NCBI GenBank assembly: GCA_934045905.1
Contig: OW203762.1
Span: forward strand, 434,001-498,000
DNA length: 64,000 bases
Direction: 5' to 3'
Source: Leuctra nigra
Taxonomy: Eukaryota > Arthropoda > Insecta > Plecoptera > Leuctridae
Both the position numbers and the translations under genes were made by a program. Of the stretch, positions 1-11,259 are shown piece by piece. A model generated the notes under the pieces. That model was not told where the DNA came from and did not search any database. It was given only the letters and a program-made list of their open reading frames with translations. Numbering within the stretch: position 1 is the first letter of the stretch; every line of letters starts with the position of its first letter.

Positions 1-91
1 AAGTTGCGTTTGGTATAAGCTTAAACTGATTATCCAAGGAGAATAGCTTAAGTTTCGTTACAATCGATCCAGCCGTTGTCGATACCCAGGT
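1..91 (+). repeat. H family core fragment (H0)
   Basis: These bases match, in reverse complement, the core of the H copy at about 11065-11155: a GCGTTTGGTATAA stretch, then a TTACAATCGATCCAGCC stretch. Orientation is that of H copies reading from the TC end to the hairpin end. The match stops near 91, so this is a truncated fragment that probably continues to the left of the window. Confidence 0.6.
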
Positions 92-108
92 AGCACAAAC
101 TGCGTATA

Positions 109-294
109 CTACGTCGTCCCGATGTCTGCGGGCTGACATCGGCCCAACGGACACAATGTTAACTGTAAATCTACGCCGGGCCGATGTCTAAATTCTACGT
201 CGGAGCGATGTCGGCGGGCTGACATCGGGCCGACATCAGGTCGCCGACATCGGCCCGACGGACACAATGTTAACGGCAAATCTACGCCGGGCCG
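109..294. repeat. two-copy GC-rich tandem repeat
   Basis: A unit starting CTACGTCG and containing GATGTC-GCGGGCTGACATCGG, GGACACAATGTTAAC and AAATCTACGCCGGGCC appears at 109-194 and again, with an extra GACATC-rich piece, at 195-294. Many GATGTCGG and CCGACATC words are mutual inverted repeats, so each unit can fold. It is far more GC-rich than its surroundings. Its parent element is not recognised. Confidence 0.7.
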
Positions 295-508
295 CGTATT
301 TCCGAATTGCACCTGATTTCAGCACCGATGCTATAAATGTCTATTAAGCCCCTCCCCCAAGAGGCGTGCGCAATACGGCAGGCCGAGCGAGAACAGTTCT
401 GCATACGCGGATATGGTGGTCGCACGCAGTTTTTTCGGTTTTGATCAACATGCAGTGATTGTAAATTGTAACTTAATATCAGAAGATAAATAGAAGTGTG
501 TTGTTAGA

Positions 509-983
509 CCATAGAGATTCATATACTTACAGAGAGGGGCAAGTAGATAGCCAGCCTTGGTATGATGCGATGTACATTGTCAGGGTAGATCTGAGCATGC
601 TCAGCCACCATCTTGGAGATTATTTCAAAAATTACTTAAAAAATGGCACCCCCCTCGATTGTAATGTTGTTGGCAAGAGACTTGAATGTTACTTTGTACT
701 AACCTTCAGTGCATACTTCACAGTAACAAACAACACAGAACAAATAAATGTACAGTAAAAACAAGATATAATATTGTAATAGTCTTCTGATTCAAGTTAA
801 AAACGTGTTTCTTGTAAGTTTAAAATTTGACAGCTCAAAGTAATTTTTTCACTGCCTTCCGAATTAATTTTCCATTTCAGTGGCAGTGAATTATTAAATA
901 TCTCCAATATGGAGAAAAAGGATCTTTCAAAATTAGTCAAGCATTAACCAGTAGTTACCCCTCTCTGTAATATATCTCTATGG
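509..983. mobile_element. miniature TIR element, putative TTAGA target duplication
   Basis: Terminal inverted repeats of about 35 bases, starting CCATAGAGAT and continuing through ACAGAGAGGGG, lie at 509-545 and, inverted, at 947-983. TTAGA occurs directly outside both ends (504-508 and 984-988). Length is 475 bp and no transposase is encoded, so it is a non-autonomous (MITE-like) DNA element. A 5-bp duplication does not settle the superfamily. Confidence 0.6.
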
Positions 984-2248
984 TTAGACCAAGATTCGAA
1001 GGTGAAAACTACAGTAAAGAGTGTAATGAATGGGCGAAGTTGTTTGGAATTGCGTAGAAAACGGACTGGTGTGTGCGGAAATCTTGGCGAAGTCTTATCA
1101 AATTTGATTATAATAAAAGTTTCGTGCTGAAATAATTGTGATTTTTGCTGAAGACTCTTATTTTGTATTTTGTTGAGATTGTGAAACTGTAATTTTTTGT
1201 CTTTGTTCTTCAGTAATTTGCCAGACATAAAACAACAATTACTGACTAATTAGTCTCCTTACTAAACTTTGACTTTCTGCAGTAAACCAACGATACATAT
1301 CCGAAACTCAATTACAACAGTGACATTTCAGGTTTTAAAAATGGTATGGTGATAGTTTTTTTGGGGGGAAATCTTCTACCATCGAGCCGTTTTGTGTGAT
1401 GTTTTTTATTTTGAGATTTGCGAATTTATAGAAGTTACTAAGATGTTCCACTTTAAATTAAGTCACATTTTTTTTTAATAAATTTTGAAATACCTACCTG
1501 TCTATGCATTTCTTTTATAATAATGTGAGTTTAATTAATATCAAGAACATGATGTAACTAATCTTCTTATTAGATTTATTAAGTAATTATATCAATAAAA
1601 TAAGTATGCCTAATGTGTCACCTGCTTGCGAATTATTTCATGGTGATATGCTTTTTAAGATTTAGAAACTATTAGGAAAATGACCTAATACGTGACCTAC
1701 TTAATAAGTGACGGGACCTAGGATATCAGACTCTCTCAAAGAAGCTCAAAGTAATTAAAAATGAATGTTGTATGTTTGTACATAAAGAAACGGTCTGGAT
1801 GAAAATTACTTTATACTAATAAAAAATAAGAAAATAGTTACTAAAATATGTTTTTAACAGCACATAATAATGCTATGTGTGTTCCAAATTATACAGAACA
1901 CAGAGTGAAAAGTAACAGCAACTTTCATTCTTTCTCTCACTTTATTAAAAATAACACATTGCAAAAAAAATACGAGTAACAATCAAGTATTTTATCAATG
2001 AATAACAATACCAATAATTATGCATACTTTCATCGTCCTACTTTATTAGGAATCATTTATACTGATATTTATAATTTATGAATTAATTAAAAGAGTATGT
2101 TTTTAATAAATACCCATCCCAATTAATTCTCATATTTTATTTTACAATTTTACATTAATTATGAGGTAAATGTTTCTTGGAAGAAAGTACAATAATACTC
2201 TGATGTTTTTCGGTCAGAGAGTATATAAGGGGCGTGACTAAGTTGCGT
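984..2248. other. AT-rich stretch without recognised feature
   Basis: Low-complexity AT-rich DNA with short homopolymers. No coding region, RNA gene or repeat shared with the rest of the window was seen. It may be the inside of the element bounded by the arms at 286 and 2290. Confidence 0.5.
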
Positions 2249-2290
2249 GGTGCCGAAATCGGGTACAATTCGGAAATACGCAACCCGGCC

Positions 2291-2627
2291 ATCAGCATAC
2301 TCAAAATTCAAATAGTAGTAATTGGAAAAAAAAACTATTTGCAGGGTAACAGTTTTTTGTAAAATGTTCTATTCCACAGGCATCCATCCACTTTTTACAC
2401 TTGTCAGGTTGTCTACGGAGCTTAGGATAGTCAATAAAGAAACTCCTAGCATATTATTCTTTATAATTACATCTCGTATCACTCCTTACAAATTCCGTAA
2501 CAGCAATGCTTTGTAGTGGGCATTTCACTTTGACAGCCAGTCGTTGTCCGACCAGCCTCTAGTTAGACCCAATTACCGCTAGAGCGCGACACCAGTCAAA
2601 TCTAAAAATAGAATCGTAACTAACGCT
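2291..2627. other. no recognised feature
   Basis: About 340 bases between an inverted-repeat arm and the start of H copy H1. There is a 64-codon open frame (2322-2516) without any family resemblance. Nothing else is supported. Confidence 0.5.
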
Positions 2628-3428
2628 ATTCCATGAAGAACTGGGAAAGAATTGCCCCAATCGGTCCAGCCATTTTCGAGATATGGCATCAATTCCGGTT
2701 TTCAAAATGGCGGCTGAAATCACTGCTACCTAGAATTCACATCTAGGTATAGGTATATGTTATGTGTCATTATAAGCCTTCTGAATATGTAGTTATTGTA
2801 ATAAGAGGTGATTTTAGTTAAATTTGGCATATTTATGGTATCATTTCCGGTTTCAGAAATAATACATTTATATTTGGTCTATGTTAATTTCATCTAGATG
2901 CCCGTCTAAATCGATTGGCGTCAATTTCGTTCCGATCGGTCCAGCCGTTTATGAGATAAGACGTCACTTCCGGTTTCAAAATGGCGGCACAAAAACAGTC
3001 ATAACAAAAGGCACCTCACACGCCAAAAGTGCACATGTGGTAAAAATTTCAGATCGATCGGTTTAGCCGTTTAGGCTGTGGCCCTGTCAATAGGGTCTCC
3101 TGATATCATCAGAATAATCATCACATCATCAGATAGCTTTTAAAAGGGGTGTAATTTCACTGTTTTCATGGCCCTCTAGCTCGCAAACGGCATGACCTAT
3201 TGTTCCTTAAATTGGTATACGATGTGGGGTGGGCCATAGCTCGAAATTAAGATATTTCGCAACAATGTGAGATTTCCCAATTTTGAGATCCAGTAGGCCG
3301 AAAATGGCACTTTATTGCTTACAGTAAAAGTGTTTGGTCTGCTCCTCATTTATTAGGCAGCAACGGTATGTTGAGTGAGTGTGAGTGTACGGTACGACTT
3401 GGCTGGGTGGAGCGACCGCTCCACTAGA
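2628..3428 (+). mobile_element. H family copy H1, 5'-truncated
   Basis: From TATTCCATGA at 2628 the sequence matches the reverse complement of the H5 core near 48180. It contains three diverged copies of the ACCGGAAGTGACGTCA-type motif on the minus strand (about 2683, 2838, 2961) and ends in the family hairpin: 8-bp arms GTGGAGCG and CGCTCCAC, then CTAGA, followed by T at 3429. The 5' half, including the long inverted repeat seen in H2, H5 and H6, is missing. Confidence 0.7.
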
Positions 3429-3474
3429 TTAGACATATTTTATTTTAAATTTCCCAATGTATCTTCACATTGTA

Positions 3475-4482
3475 CAGCGTGGCGCAAAAAAAATCCCCCT
3501 GATTGAGAGGTTACTATATCAAAACTATTATAGATAGGATTCTGAAATTTGTACGCATATTAGAAAACATACCAAAATTAATTATGTGCAAGTTTCAAAA
3601 ACATTTCTATTGTAGGAAAAAAGTTACAGCTGTTCAAATTTGGTTGTCAAAAAATTGATTAAACGGAGCACAAATAGCGCGCGTGGAGAAAACTTCCAAT
3701 GGCCGGGACGCTGTTTCTTCAAAACTACGTACGATATCAAGCTAAAAATTTTAAATTATATTCAAAATAGATTAGGATCGATTGTGTACAAATTTCAATC
3801 AATTTGAATGAATGGAACGAAAAATATGGAATCTTGAAGTTGAGCTTGAAAACAGAATAGTGGGAAAAGTATCACTTTTATAACGTGTGTAATAAAAGTT
3901 TAGAAATAATCTTCATTTTCTGATTTTACGCTCATCTTCAATATTACATAATTTTCGTTCCATTCATTCAAATTGACTGAAATTTTAACACAATCGATCT
4001 TAATATATCTTTAATATAATTTGAAATTTTCAGCTTGATATCGTAAGTAGTTTTGAAGAAACAGTCTAAGTTTTCTCGACGCGCGCTATTTGAGCTCTGT
4101 TTAATCAAGTTTTTGACAACCAAATTTGAACAGCTGTAACTTTTTTCCTACAATAGTAATGTTTTTGAAACTTGCACATATTAAATTTTGGTATGTTTTC
4201 TAATATATGTTCAAATTTCAGAATCCTATCTACAATGTACAAATGTCTATGTCTATGTCTATGTCTACAATGTCTATGACCAATTTTTTGCTATGATTGA
4301 TTTAGTGTGTAAATTATTATTCATGTAATCCACAGATAAGTCCCTGTTAGAGATTTAGTGGAAGAGTGTAACTTTGTATTATTTTCGTGTGCTAATAAAA
4401 AGTAAGTTCAATAAAAAAAAATCTATAATTGTTTCGATATAGTGACCTCTCAATCACGGGGATTTTTTTTTGCGCCACCCGG
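3475..4482. mobile_element. mariner-type foldback element with TA target
   Basis: The ends are CAGCGTGGCGCAAAAAA on the left and its inverted counterpart (TTTTTTGCGCCACCCGG) on the right, each next to TA (3473-3474 and 4483-4484). The inverted repeat continues far inward: GATTGAGAGGT, AACAGCTGTAAC, GCGCGCTATTTG and GAATGAATGGAACG on one side all have inverted partners on the other, giving arms of roughly 400 bases around a short centre near 3860-3950. A GTCTAT microsatellite interrupts the right arm near 4240-4275. No transposase is encoded. TA target and TIRs suggest Tc1/mariner. Confidence 0.7.
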
Positions 4483-4599
4483 TATTTAAGCATTATGTAC
4501 CATGTAATGCCCTAACTCAAGGTGTCTCACCTTCTCAGGGCTAAACCAGGTAAAAATGTACACATAGTAACGCTGTAACGAAAAAAATAAAGATACTTC

Positions 4600-5213
4600 T
4601 GAAAAATGTTTTATCTCTTTGCCAGTGGGCTTTGTTTCCTGCAATTGTGGAATTTGGATTCTCTCCTCTAGATAAGAAGTAAGCAATTTGTGGGGAGCCC
4701 CTCTAATGTCATAGAAGTGAAGCTTTCTAGGAATATTTTGTGGTCTATTCACTCTATACAGTCAAAAGGTTTGGATAAATCACAAAATATTCCTAGTACA
4801 TTCTAATTTTTTTTATAATCCTTCAGTGATTTTACTAATTACATTACTAATTGTATTGGAGGTCGGTTTGTTTATTCTGAAACCGTTTTGTTTTGGTGAT
4901 AGCAATGATTCTGCAAATTATTTTTTCTAAGATTTTTAAAATATCTGGAAGTAGTGATATTTGTCTGTAGTTTTCTATATAATTCCCCTTATCCCCTTTT
5001 TTGTGAATTGGAATGATTTTTGGTATTTTTAGTTTTTTAGAAAAAACACCTTGCGTCATACATTCATTGAATATATTAGTTAGGGGAGTTTTGATTAAGT
5101 GAATACAATCTTTGATTAATGAGATGGGAATATTATCAATGCCACTTGAATTTTTTCGTTCGAACTTAGAAACTATTTGAACTATTTCTATCTATGCAGT
5201 TGGATACAAGTAG
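4600..5213 (-). pseudogene. LINE reverse transcriptase fragment
   Basis: Minus-strand translation, with stops and frame changes, shows consecutive RT blocks of the Jockey/CR1 group: a GIDNIP block near 5130-5165, KIPKIIPIHKKGDKG then NYRQISLLPDILKILEKI near 4900-5030, a CDLSKPFDCIE remnant near 4760-4800, then KLHFYDIRGAPHKLL and SYLEERIQ near 4640-4720. It is a decayed non-LTR retrotransposon. It lies directly downstream of the poly(T) at 5221, which is the tail of a separate LINE 3' end. Confidence 0.75.
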
Positions 5214-5220
5214 AAAAAGT

Positions 5221-5765
5221 TTTTTTTTTTTTTTTTTTTTTTTATCGAACACAAATATACACATACAATATAATACACATAATCTACGAACTATCCTACA
5301 AAGCTAAAAAGCTAGTCTGTGGGAGACAAAAATTATTTAAATAAACATAGAGCATACAGAAACAATAAAAAAACATACCAGGTGCGTAACATTATATCAT
5401 AATTAACAATAGAGCAACCTCGGAATTAGCCATTAACTAGACAAAAAGTGCATAAATATAGAACAGCAAGAAATAAAGAAATAATACACAATGAAACAAT
5501 CCATAATCCTATTAGGCAGCGTTTACGCAACATTAGGATGCAACAAAAATTTTCAACCATCATTCATTCCTAGATAATAGCCACATCCTAACTTCTCTTT
5601 TTATACAATTGTAAGTATCGAAATTTCTTAAAGATTGGGGTAAATTATTGAAAACTGTTGGAACTTCATAATTAAGCTGTCTCTGACCATACTTATTAAT
5701 ACATTTAGGTATTCTAAATTTTCCTTGCGATTTAGCCCGTATTTGTACTTCACAGTTATCTAGTC
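5221..5765 (-). mobile_element. 3' end of a LINE with poly(A) tail
   Basis: On the minus strand a reading frame at 5765-5560 resembles the C terminus of Jockey/CR1-group ORF2 (NYEVPTVFNNLPQSLRN, then LLSRNE and a stop at 5562-5560). About 315 bases of AT-rich 3' UTR follow and end in a run of A, seen on the plus strand as poly(T) at 5221-5244. This fits a strongly 5'-truncated retrotransposed copy. Whether it belongs to the same element as the piece at 5766-7740 is open, because the join at 5765 carries a stop. Confidence 0.65.
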
Positions 5766-5804
5766 ATAAGTTGATAGGGGACAGTCATAAGTTGATAGGG
5801 GACA
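5762..5804. repeat. 21-bp tandem duplication
   Basis: The unit AGTCATAAGTTGATAGGGGAC occurs twice in a row, leaving the minus-strand LINE frame open through both copies. It marks the join between two LINE fragments. Confidence 0.8.
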
Positions 5805-5871
5805 TGGGAGCAATTTTAAAAAAGTGTGAAAAGTTGTGTCGGAACTTCTTGCCAAGTTTGTTTGGAGTATC

Positions 5872-7241
5872 CCAGCAAACACAGGAGCTCCCTGGGAGGT
5901 CCTAATATTAGGATGATGCTCCTTAAATAGGTATCCTTACAAGGATGTACTGGGGACCTCCCTGGCACATTCTTATAAGGAGGACTCTTCCTAATTGAAG
6001 ATGGCTTATTCTAAAAATGGCAACTGCCTAATTTAGGGAGGGATATCCTATAAAAAAGCAGATACCATTATCCTATTTTAGGACAAATTCTTCCTAAATT
6101 AGGCACCATATCCTTTTTTAGGATGTCCCTCCCTAAATTAGGCAATTGTCTTTTTTAGGATATATTACACTAAAAATGGCCGCTATTGAAATATTTATAT
6201 AGGTTTCTTTAGCTTTCAACAGAGTACTTTGCTCCTCGACTTCAATATATATTATGTTTTACTCAGATATCTTTATTGTTTGTTTTAAGTAGGTAAGTTT
6301 TATTATTTCCAAAATCTGGCAAATATTATAAGAAATTGTAACAATTTTTTTTTTTTTTGTCTTTTTGTCTGGGGCTTAACGTCGCACTGTTCTGCAGCGA
6401 GGCTAATGGCGACGGATGGATGATTATGATGATGATTGGGAGATGATGGTGAAGAGTAGGTAAGGATGGAAGGTGGGAAGGAGGCGGTCGTGGCCTATTA
6501 GTAGGGTACCTTCCCAGCATTTGCCTGAAGACTGAGGGAAAACCACGAAAAAACCCCAGTCAGGAAGGACGGCCGCGGGAATCAAACCCGGGCCTTCGGA
6601 ATACAAGCTGAGAGCTTTAACCACTCACCCAACCTGTTCCGTCTCATTTTGTAACAAAATGAGACATGTTGCTTTACATGATAGGACAAATGTGTAATTT
6701 TCCTCTTTAGTAGTTGTCCCCTGCAAGTTGTCCCCTGCACTCCGATCCATATTATTTGTAGGTATGATGCATTCAAACTATAAATGAATGATAGCATCTG
6801 ATCTGACACTGTCAAATGTTGGTGTTCCTGTTATGTTGTCGGTGTACCGCAAGTGATGCAAAAATGCTTCACTTTTTTTGTAGAGTGAGCCTCTGTCATA
6901 GTGTTTATCTATCGATCTATTATCGCTCTGTCGTGTATTAAATAAGGCATATTTGAAAAGGCACTCATCGTAATATCGTGGAAAATGATCTACCTAATCT
7001 ATATGAAATTATGTCCTAATTTAGGAGATGGATATCCTTAAAAAAGGCAGCACTTCCTAAAAAAGGCAGTACTTACAAGGCAGACCTTCTTTTTTTAGGA
7101 TGGTCCTCCCTCCCCAGGATGTACATGGGAGCCATTTAGGATCCCCATTAGGAAGCTGTGGGGAGGCTTTTAGGATCATTATAGAAAGGACTGAGGATAT
7201 CTTGACTAGGGAGGGACCAGGTACAACATTGTGTTTGCTGG
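5872..7241. mobile_element. 1.37-kb TIR element with subterminal CCTAA repeats
   Basis: The ends are CCCAGCAAACAC and its inverse GTGTTTGCTGGG, flanked by AT on both sides. The host LINE frame is restored by removing the element plus one AT, so a 2-bp AT duplication is the best reading. The terminal 300 bases on each side are packed with short words such as CCTAAATTAGG, TTTTTTAGGAT and AGGGAGG in both orientations, typical of subterminal transposase-binding repeats. No transposase is encoded. A SINE at 6345-6648 is nested inside. Superfamily not assigned. Confidence 0.7.
6345..6648 (-). mobile_element. tRNA-derived SINE, copy 1
   Basis: On the minus strand the element starts with a tRNA-like head: an A box like TGGGTGAGTGG and a B box GGTTTGATTCC, about 75 bases in all (near 6645-6565). 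A conserved body follows (GACTGGGGTTTTTTCGTGG, GCAAATGCTGGGAAGGTACC, GGCCACGACCGCCTCCTTCC), ending at GTTAAGCCCCAGAC and an A-rich tail. TTGTAACAA flanks both ends (6336-6344 and 6649-6657), a perfect 9-bp target duplication. The same family is at 46104-46387. It would be transcribed by RNA polymerase III and mobilised by a LINE. Confidence 0.9.
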
Positions 7242-7972
7242 GATTCTCGCTGCCATAGTTGCAAGTTGTTCATCAAATGCAGTGGCGATGTATTGTTGAT
7301 CTGTTACTTCCTTGTCGTTAATTTAACTATGTTTTCCCTCTGATGAGCTTTTGAATTTTTGTTTGTGTAATTTTATTATTTCCCATACTTTTTTCGACTT
7401 ATTTTTACTTTCTGTGATATTGTTGACGATGTTTTGCCTCTTTGCGGCTTCAATGATTACTTTATAGACTCTTTTGTATTTCCTATATTAGTTGACAATA
7501 GAAGTATTTGGGAAATGTAAGATTAGCTGATACAAAATTTTGAGGGTTTTGCATGAGGTCAAAATGCCTATGGTAATCCAGTATTGGTTTTTGCATTTAT
7601 TCGGCAATGATATTTCCTTTTCTAAAAAGCAGGATTCAAAGCTATTTATGAGAATAGATTCAAATGCAAAGAATTGTTCATCAGCACACCTTTCTTTAGT
7701 AAACCCTATCCCAATCTTGTAGATGTAATTTTTCATTGAATAGTTAAATATTTCTTTTGTTTATTTTACGTTATGATATACTAGTTCTATTTTGCGTTGG
7801 ATTACAGTACAGTTAGGGTGATCATTTGAGCACAGTGATATGATAGATTGTTATTAATAACTGAGGTTATGAAGCTGTCTTTGCGAATATTTGTTGCGAC
7901 TTGCGATGTTATCAATTGTAGACGCTGTGTGGTGGAACGTGTCTATATTCGTGTTGGTTCCGTTATAGTTAA

Positions 7973-8943
7973 TCCAAGAAAAAACACTGCGTGTAAAAAA
8001 GGCAGCCAAGTATCTTTACTTTAAAACAAATCAACACCGAAAAGAAGTGATATCAAAAAAGGAGCCAAGTCAATGACATTTCCAAATATTTAATCGTAAC
8101 TTTGAAATAAAAAGTATTAACACCGAGAAATACTTTACAAAAGGACTTGGCGCATCGTTTTATTAAGATCCCATTCTACCTAAAAGTGGACAGAAATGTA
8201 CAAGTAGGTACATTTTCCTCTTTCTTTTAGAGTCAGTATCTATGAATCAAGCTACTTTTAGTAAGGCTATTTTGTAGTTTTGTCAATGGCGGTAGAAGAA
8301 AGATTTTATGTTGTAATAGATAAGTAATATGGTGGAATAATGAAATAAAAAGGAAGTGGGCTCATACATATTCTTTTAGCACTGTTAATATGGTGATATT
8401 AGAAGGGTATCTTTTCCTAATTTAATCTTGACTGAGGGAAATCACGAAACGTTGTCAAATAATTACTAACTATCTATAGAACACTATTAGGTTAATATTT
8501 TTGAAGTGTCAAGTGTATATAAAGTAATTTTTTTAAAGAAATTCAATGTGCCGTCACTGTGTACTTTGTGAAATGTATTGTTATACAATGCGGATTAATG
8601 TAAATTTATTTCATGATGAGAAGGTATAACGCTTGAGACTTCATTAATATGTTGACCACGAAACAATATTAAGAAGATAACTATTGTGAATTTATTACAA
8701 ACATAGGCAACAAGTTTCATCGTGTACATATTAAAATAGAAAATATTTTACAGCAGGTATTATATATAATTGAAAGATGTGTTCCTATTATTCTAAAAAT
8801 TCTAAATGACGGTAAATGGCATGCTTATGAATAGAAAAATGTCTTTAAAAAAACGATGCGCCAAGTCCTTTTGTAAAGTATTTCTCGGTGTTTATACTTT
8901 TATTTTAAAGATACGATTAAATATTTGGAAATGTCATTGACTT
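7973..8943. mobile_element. isolated 5' inverted-repeat module of family H
   Basis: It starts TCCAAGAAAAAACACTGCGTG and continues with the arm sequence shared by H2 and H5 (CAGCCAAGT, AACACCGAAAAG, GGAGCCAAGTCAATGACATT, GGACTTGGCGCATCG). About 650 bases of cargo and the inverted second arm follow; the second arm breaks off after about 100 bases at 8943. The rest of H (core and hairpin end) is absent. The cargo orientation equals that of H5. Confidence 0.75.
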
Positions 8944-8956
8944 CCCGTACAGAAAA

Positions 8957-9262
8957 TACTGGTATCACACACTTATCACGTAGGTAACACATTAGTATTA
9001 TAGGCCAAATTTTCGTATCACAGTGGTATTACATCCACATCCACACGTATCATCTAAAATTCGTATCCACATTAATGTGACATCATGGCATCACATAGAT
9101 ATCATCACCTATCATATACATGTCACATTCATCGTCCCAGATGTTACCAAAGTGATGCATGTATCATCATGTGTCACGTACCTATCATCACCTATCATCT
9201 TCATATCAGACTGACCGTCGTTGATGATAGGAAAGTGATGCATGTACCATCATGTATCACAT
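8957..9262. repeat. ATCAC-rich imperfect repeats
   Basis: Degenerate short repeats of the type TATCATCACCTATCAT and AAAGTGATGCATGTA occur at least twice (about 9105-9180 and 9181-9262). The second unit is matched by 28154-28200, so this is part of a dispersed repeat. Confidence 0.6.
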
Positions 9263-9273
9263 AAAAACTTGTA

Positions 9274-9294
9274 CCCCCCCCCCCCCCCCCCCCC
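9274..9294. repeat. poly(C) tract
   Basis: An uninterrupted run of about 21 C residues, followed by a small hairpin-forming stretch (GGCCCTAAAAGAAGGGCC near 9320-9337). Long C runs are prone to length errors in assemblies. Confidence 0.8.
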
Positions 9295-9989
9295 GCTAAA
9301 AGAAGCCCTTTTTCTTTTTGGCCCTAAAAGAAGGGCCAAGCAATAATATATTGTTTAAACATTTTCGCACTTAAGGTCCCTGTATATCACGTGACTTTTT
9401 AACCAAAAAGCTACACATTTTCATTTGGAAGGGTTCAGTTAAGCAAATACTTCCCACTCTTCAGATAAGTTAGGACACATCTGTTGGAAATAATCTACGC
9501 AGAAAAGAACTGCGAAAATAACATATTAGATGATCTAGTGGAGCGGTCGCTCCACTCAGCCAAGTCGTACCGTACACTCACAGTCACTCAACATACCGTA
9601 AATGTCTATATAAACTGAGGAGCAGCAGCCAACTACTTTTACTGTAAGCAACAACACAGCATTTTCGGCCTACTGGATCTCAACAATGGAAAATCTCTCA
9701 TTGTTGTGAAATGTCTTAATTTTGAGCTATGGCCCACCTGACAACATATGCATCACGCGACAACAACCAGTCATGCCGTTTACGACCTAGAGGGCAGTGA
9801 AAATCGTGAAATTACACCGCTTTCTTCTTCTTCTTCTTCTTCAGATGATGATGATGATGATTCCCGAAAAAGTTGCTATCACCGCCATAGCCTAAACGGC
9901 TGAACCGATCAACCTGAAATTTTTACCACATATGCACTTTTGGCGTCTGATGATACCTTGCCTCTTGTTATTTTTTGTGCCGCCATTTT

Positions 9990-11110
9990 TAAACCAGAAG
10001 TGACGTCTGATCTAAAAACGTCTGGACCGATTAGAACAAAATTAGCGCCATTCGATTTAGATGGTCATCTATATGAAGTATCCATAAAAAAATAATTATT
10101 TTCTTATTTTCTAAACCGGAAGTGACGTCATAAATACGCAATATTTAACTTATTTCACAAATTATACTTAAAATAAAAAACATAATAACTTACATTGTAA
10201 CATAGACAATACAATTTATAAATTCAAGGTTGCAGTGTTCTCGGCCGCCATTCCTGAAACCGGAAGTGACGTCATATATCTAAAACGCCTGTACCGATTG
10301 CAACTGAACTAGCTCCTGCGTATTCATTCTGCAACTTTTTTTGAAACTCAATTGTGAAAAATGAATAAACAAATTAACGGTACCGGAAATGGCGGCAGGA
10401 ACCACTAAATGAAACCGGAAGTTACGTCATATATTACAAACGGTATAACCGATTTTACGGAAATATAGAGATTATGAATTCAGATGGTCGTTAATGAAGT
10501 GTCAACTAGATAAAACTAAATTGTTTTCTTATTACCTATACCGGAAATGACGTCATAAATATGCTAAATTACGTCATAAATATGCTTAATGACACTAAAT
10601 TCACCACTTTATACTTTTAAATAGATATTAGTAAACGTACTTTGTAAATAATTATAAATTCAAGGTTGCAGTGTTCTCGGCCGCCATTTTTAAAACTAGA
10701 AGTGACGTCATAATATCGAAAACGGCTGTACTGATTGCAACCAAATTTGGGAAATGTGTAGGTCTAATAAATATGAATAAAAGTCGACATTATTTTGGCC
10801 GCCATTGTTAAAACCGGAAGTGACGTCATATATCGAAAACGGCTATACCGATTGCAACTAAATTATGTAAATATGTAGAACATATGATTATGAATTCAAG
10901 ACGACATTATTTTCGGCCGCTATTTCAAAACCGGAAGTGACCTCATATATCGAAAACGGCTGTACAGATTGCAACCAAATTATGGAAATATGTAGGACTA
11001 ATAATTATAAATTCAAGGCAACATTATTTTCGGCCGCTTTTTCAAAACCGGAAGTGACGTCAAATATCGAAAACGGCTGGACCGATTGTAACAAAACTTA
11101 AGTTATTTTT
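9990..11110 (-). repeat. tandem core units of H2 with ETS/CRE-like motif
   Basis: Nine units of about 110-150 bases, each carrying GGCCGCCATTTTNAAAACC, then ACCGGAAGTGACGTCATAT, then CGAAAACGGCTGNACCGATT. Motif positions are about 10001, 10114, 10260, 10413, 10542, 10696, 10815, 10931 and 11047. Units alternate between GAAGTGACGTCA and GAAATGACGTCA forms in the first part and become more uniform towards 11110. They were probably amplified by local duplication. Confidence 0.85.
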
Positions 11111-11259
11111 CTTAGATAATCATTTTAATCTTTTATACCAAACGCAACATTTCTTAGTACCTATCCAAATCGGTTGAGGCGTATTTTTTTAAAGAAATTA
11201 GTCCTTGATCGGACATACGTGCTACAAGCTGTACGAATAAACTAACAAAAGAAGTGATA

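Larger units (their letters stand above)
286..2290. mobile_element. possible large element bounded by 42-bp inverted repeats
   Basis: Bases 286-326 (GCCGGGCCGCGTATTTCC and onward) reappear inverted at 2249-2290 with a few mismatches, both arms pointing inward. Between them lie about 1.9 kb of AT-rich sequence without a recognisable coding region and the smaller element at 509-983. This could be a non-autonomous transposon bounded by these arms, or two unrelated copies of one repeat in opposite orientation. No target duplication was found. Confidence 0.35.
5766..7740 (-). pseudogene. LINE linker fragment split by a TIR element
   Basis: On the minus strand 7740-7242 encodes the linker between endonuclease and RT of a Jockey/CR1-group LINE: a YWITIGILTSCK block, then KNKSKKVWEIIK, then IATAFDEQLATM. 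The frame stops making sense at 7241, where a TIR element begins, and resumes in the same frame at 5871 (QTNLARSS, FHTFLKLL). Removing 5872-7241 and one copy of AT gives a continuous reading, apart from stops in the 7.3-kb part. The piece is decayed and lacks RT motifs. Confidence 0.65.

Noticed and set aside
2222..2290. TATATAAG followed by a foldable GTTGCGT...ACGCAAC stretch, like a core promoter with a structured RNA start
   Set aside because: The foldable part belongs to an inverted-repeat arm also found at 286-326, and no transcript unit follows.
9274..9294. Poly(C) tracts here and at 14146 as functional motifs
   Set aside because: Length variation and assembly error are the simpler explanation; no shared context was found.
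9990..11110. CRISPR-like array of regular repeats
   Set aside because: Units are degenerate over their whole length, have no unique spacers, and lie in a mobile element of an animal genome.
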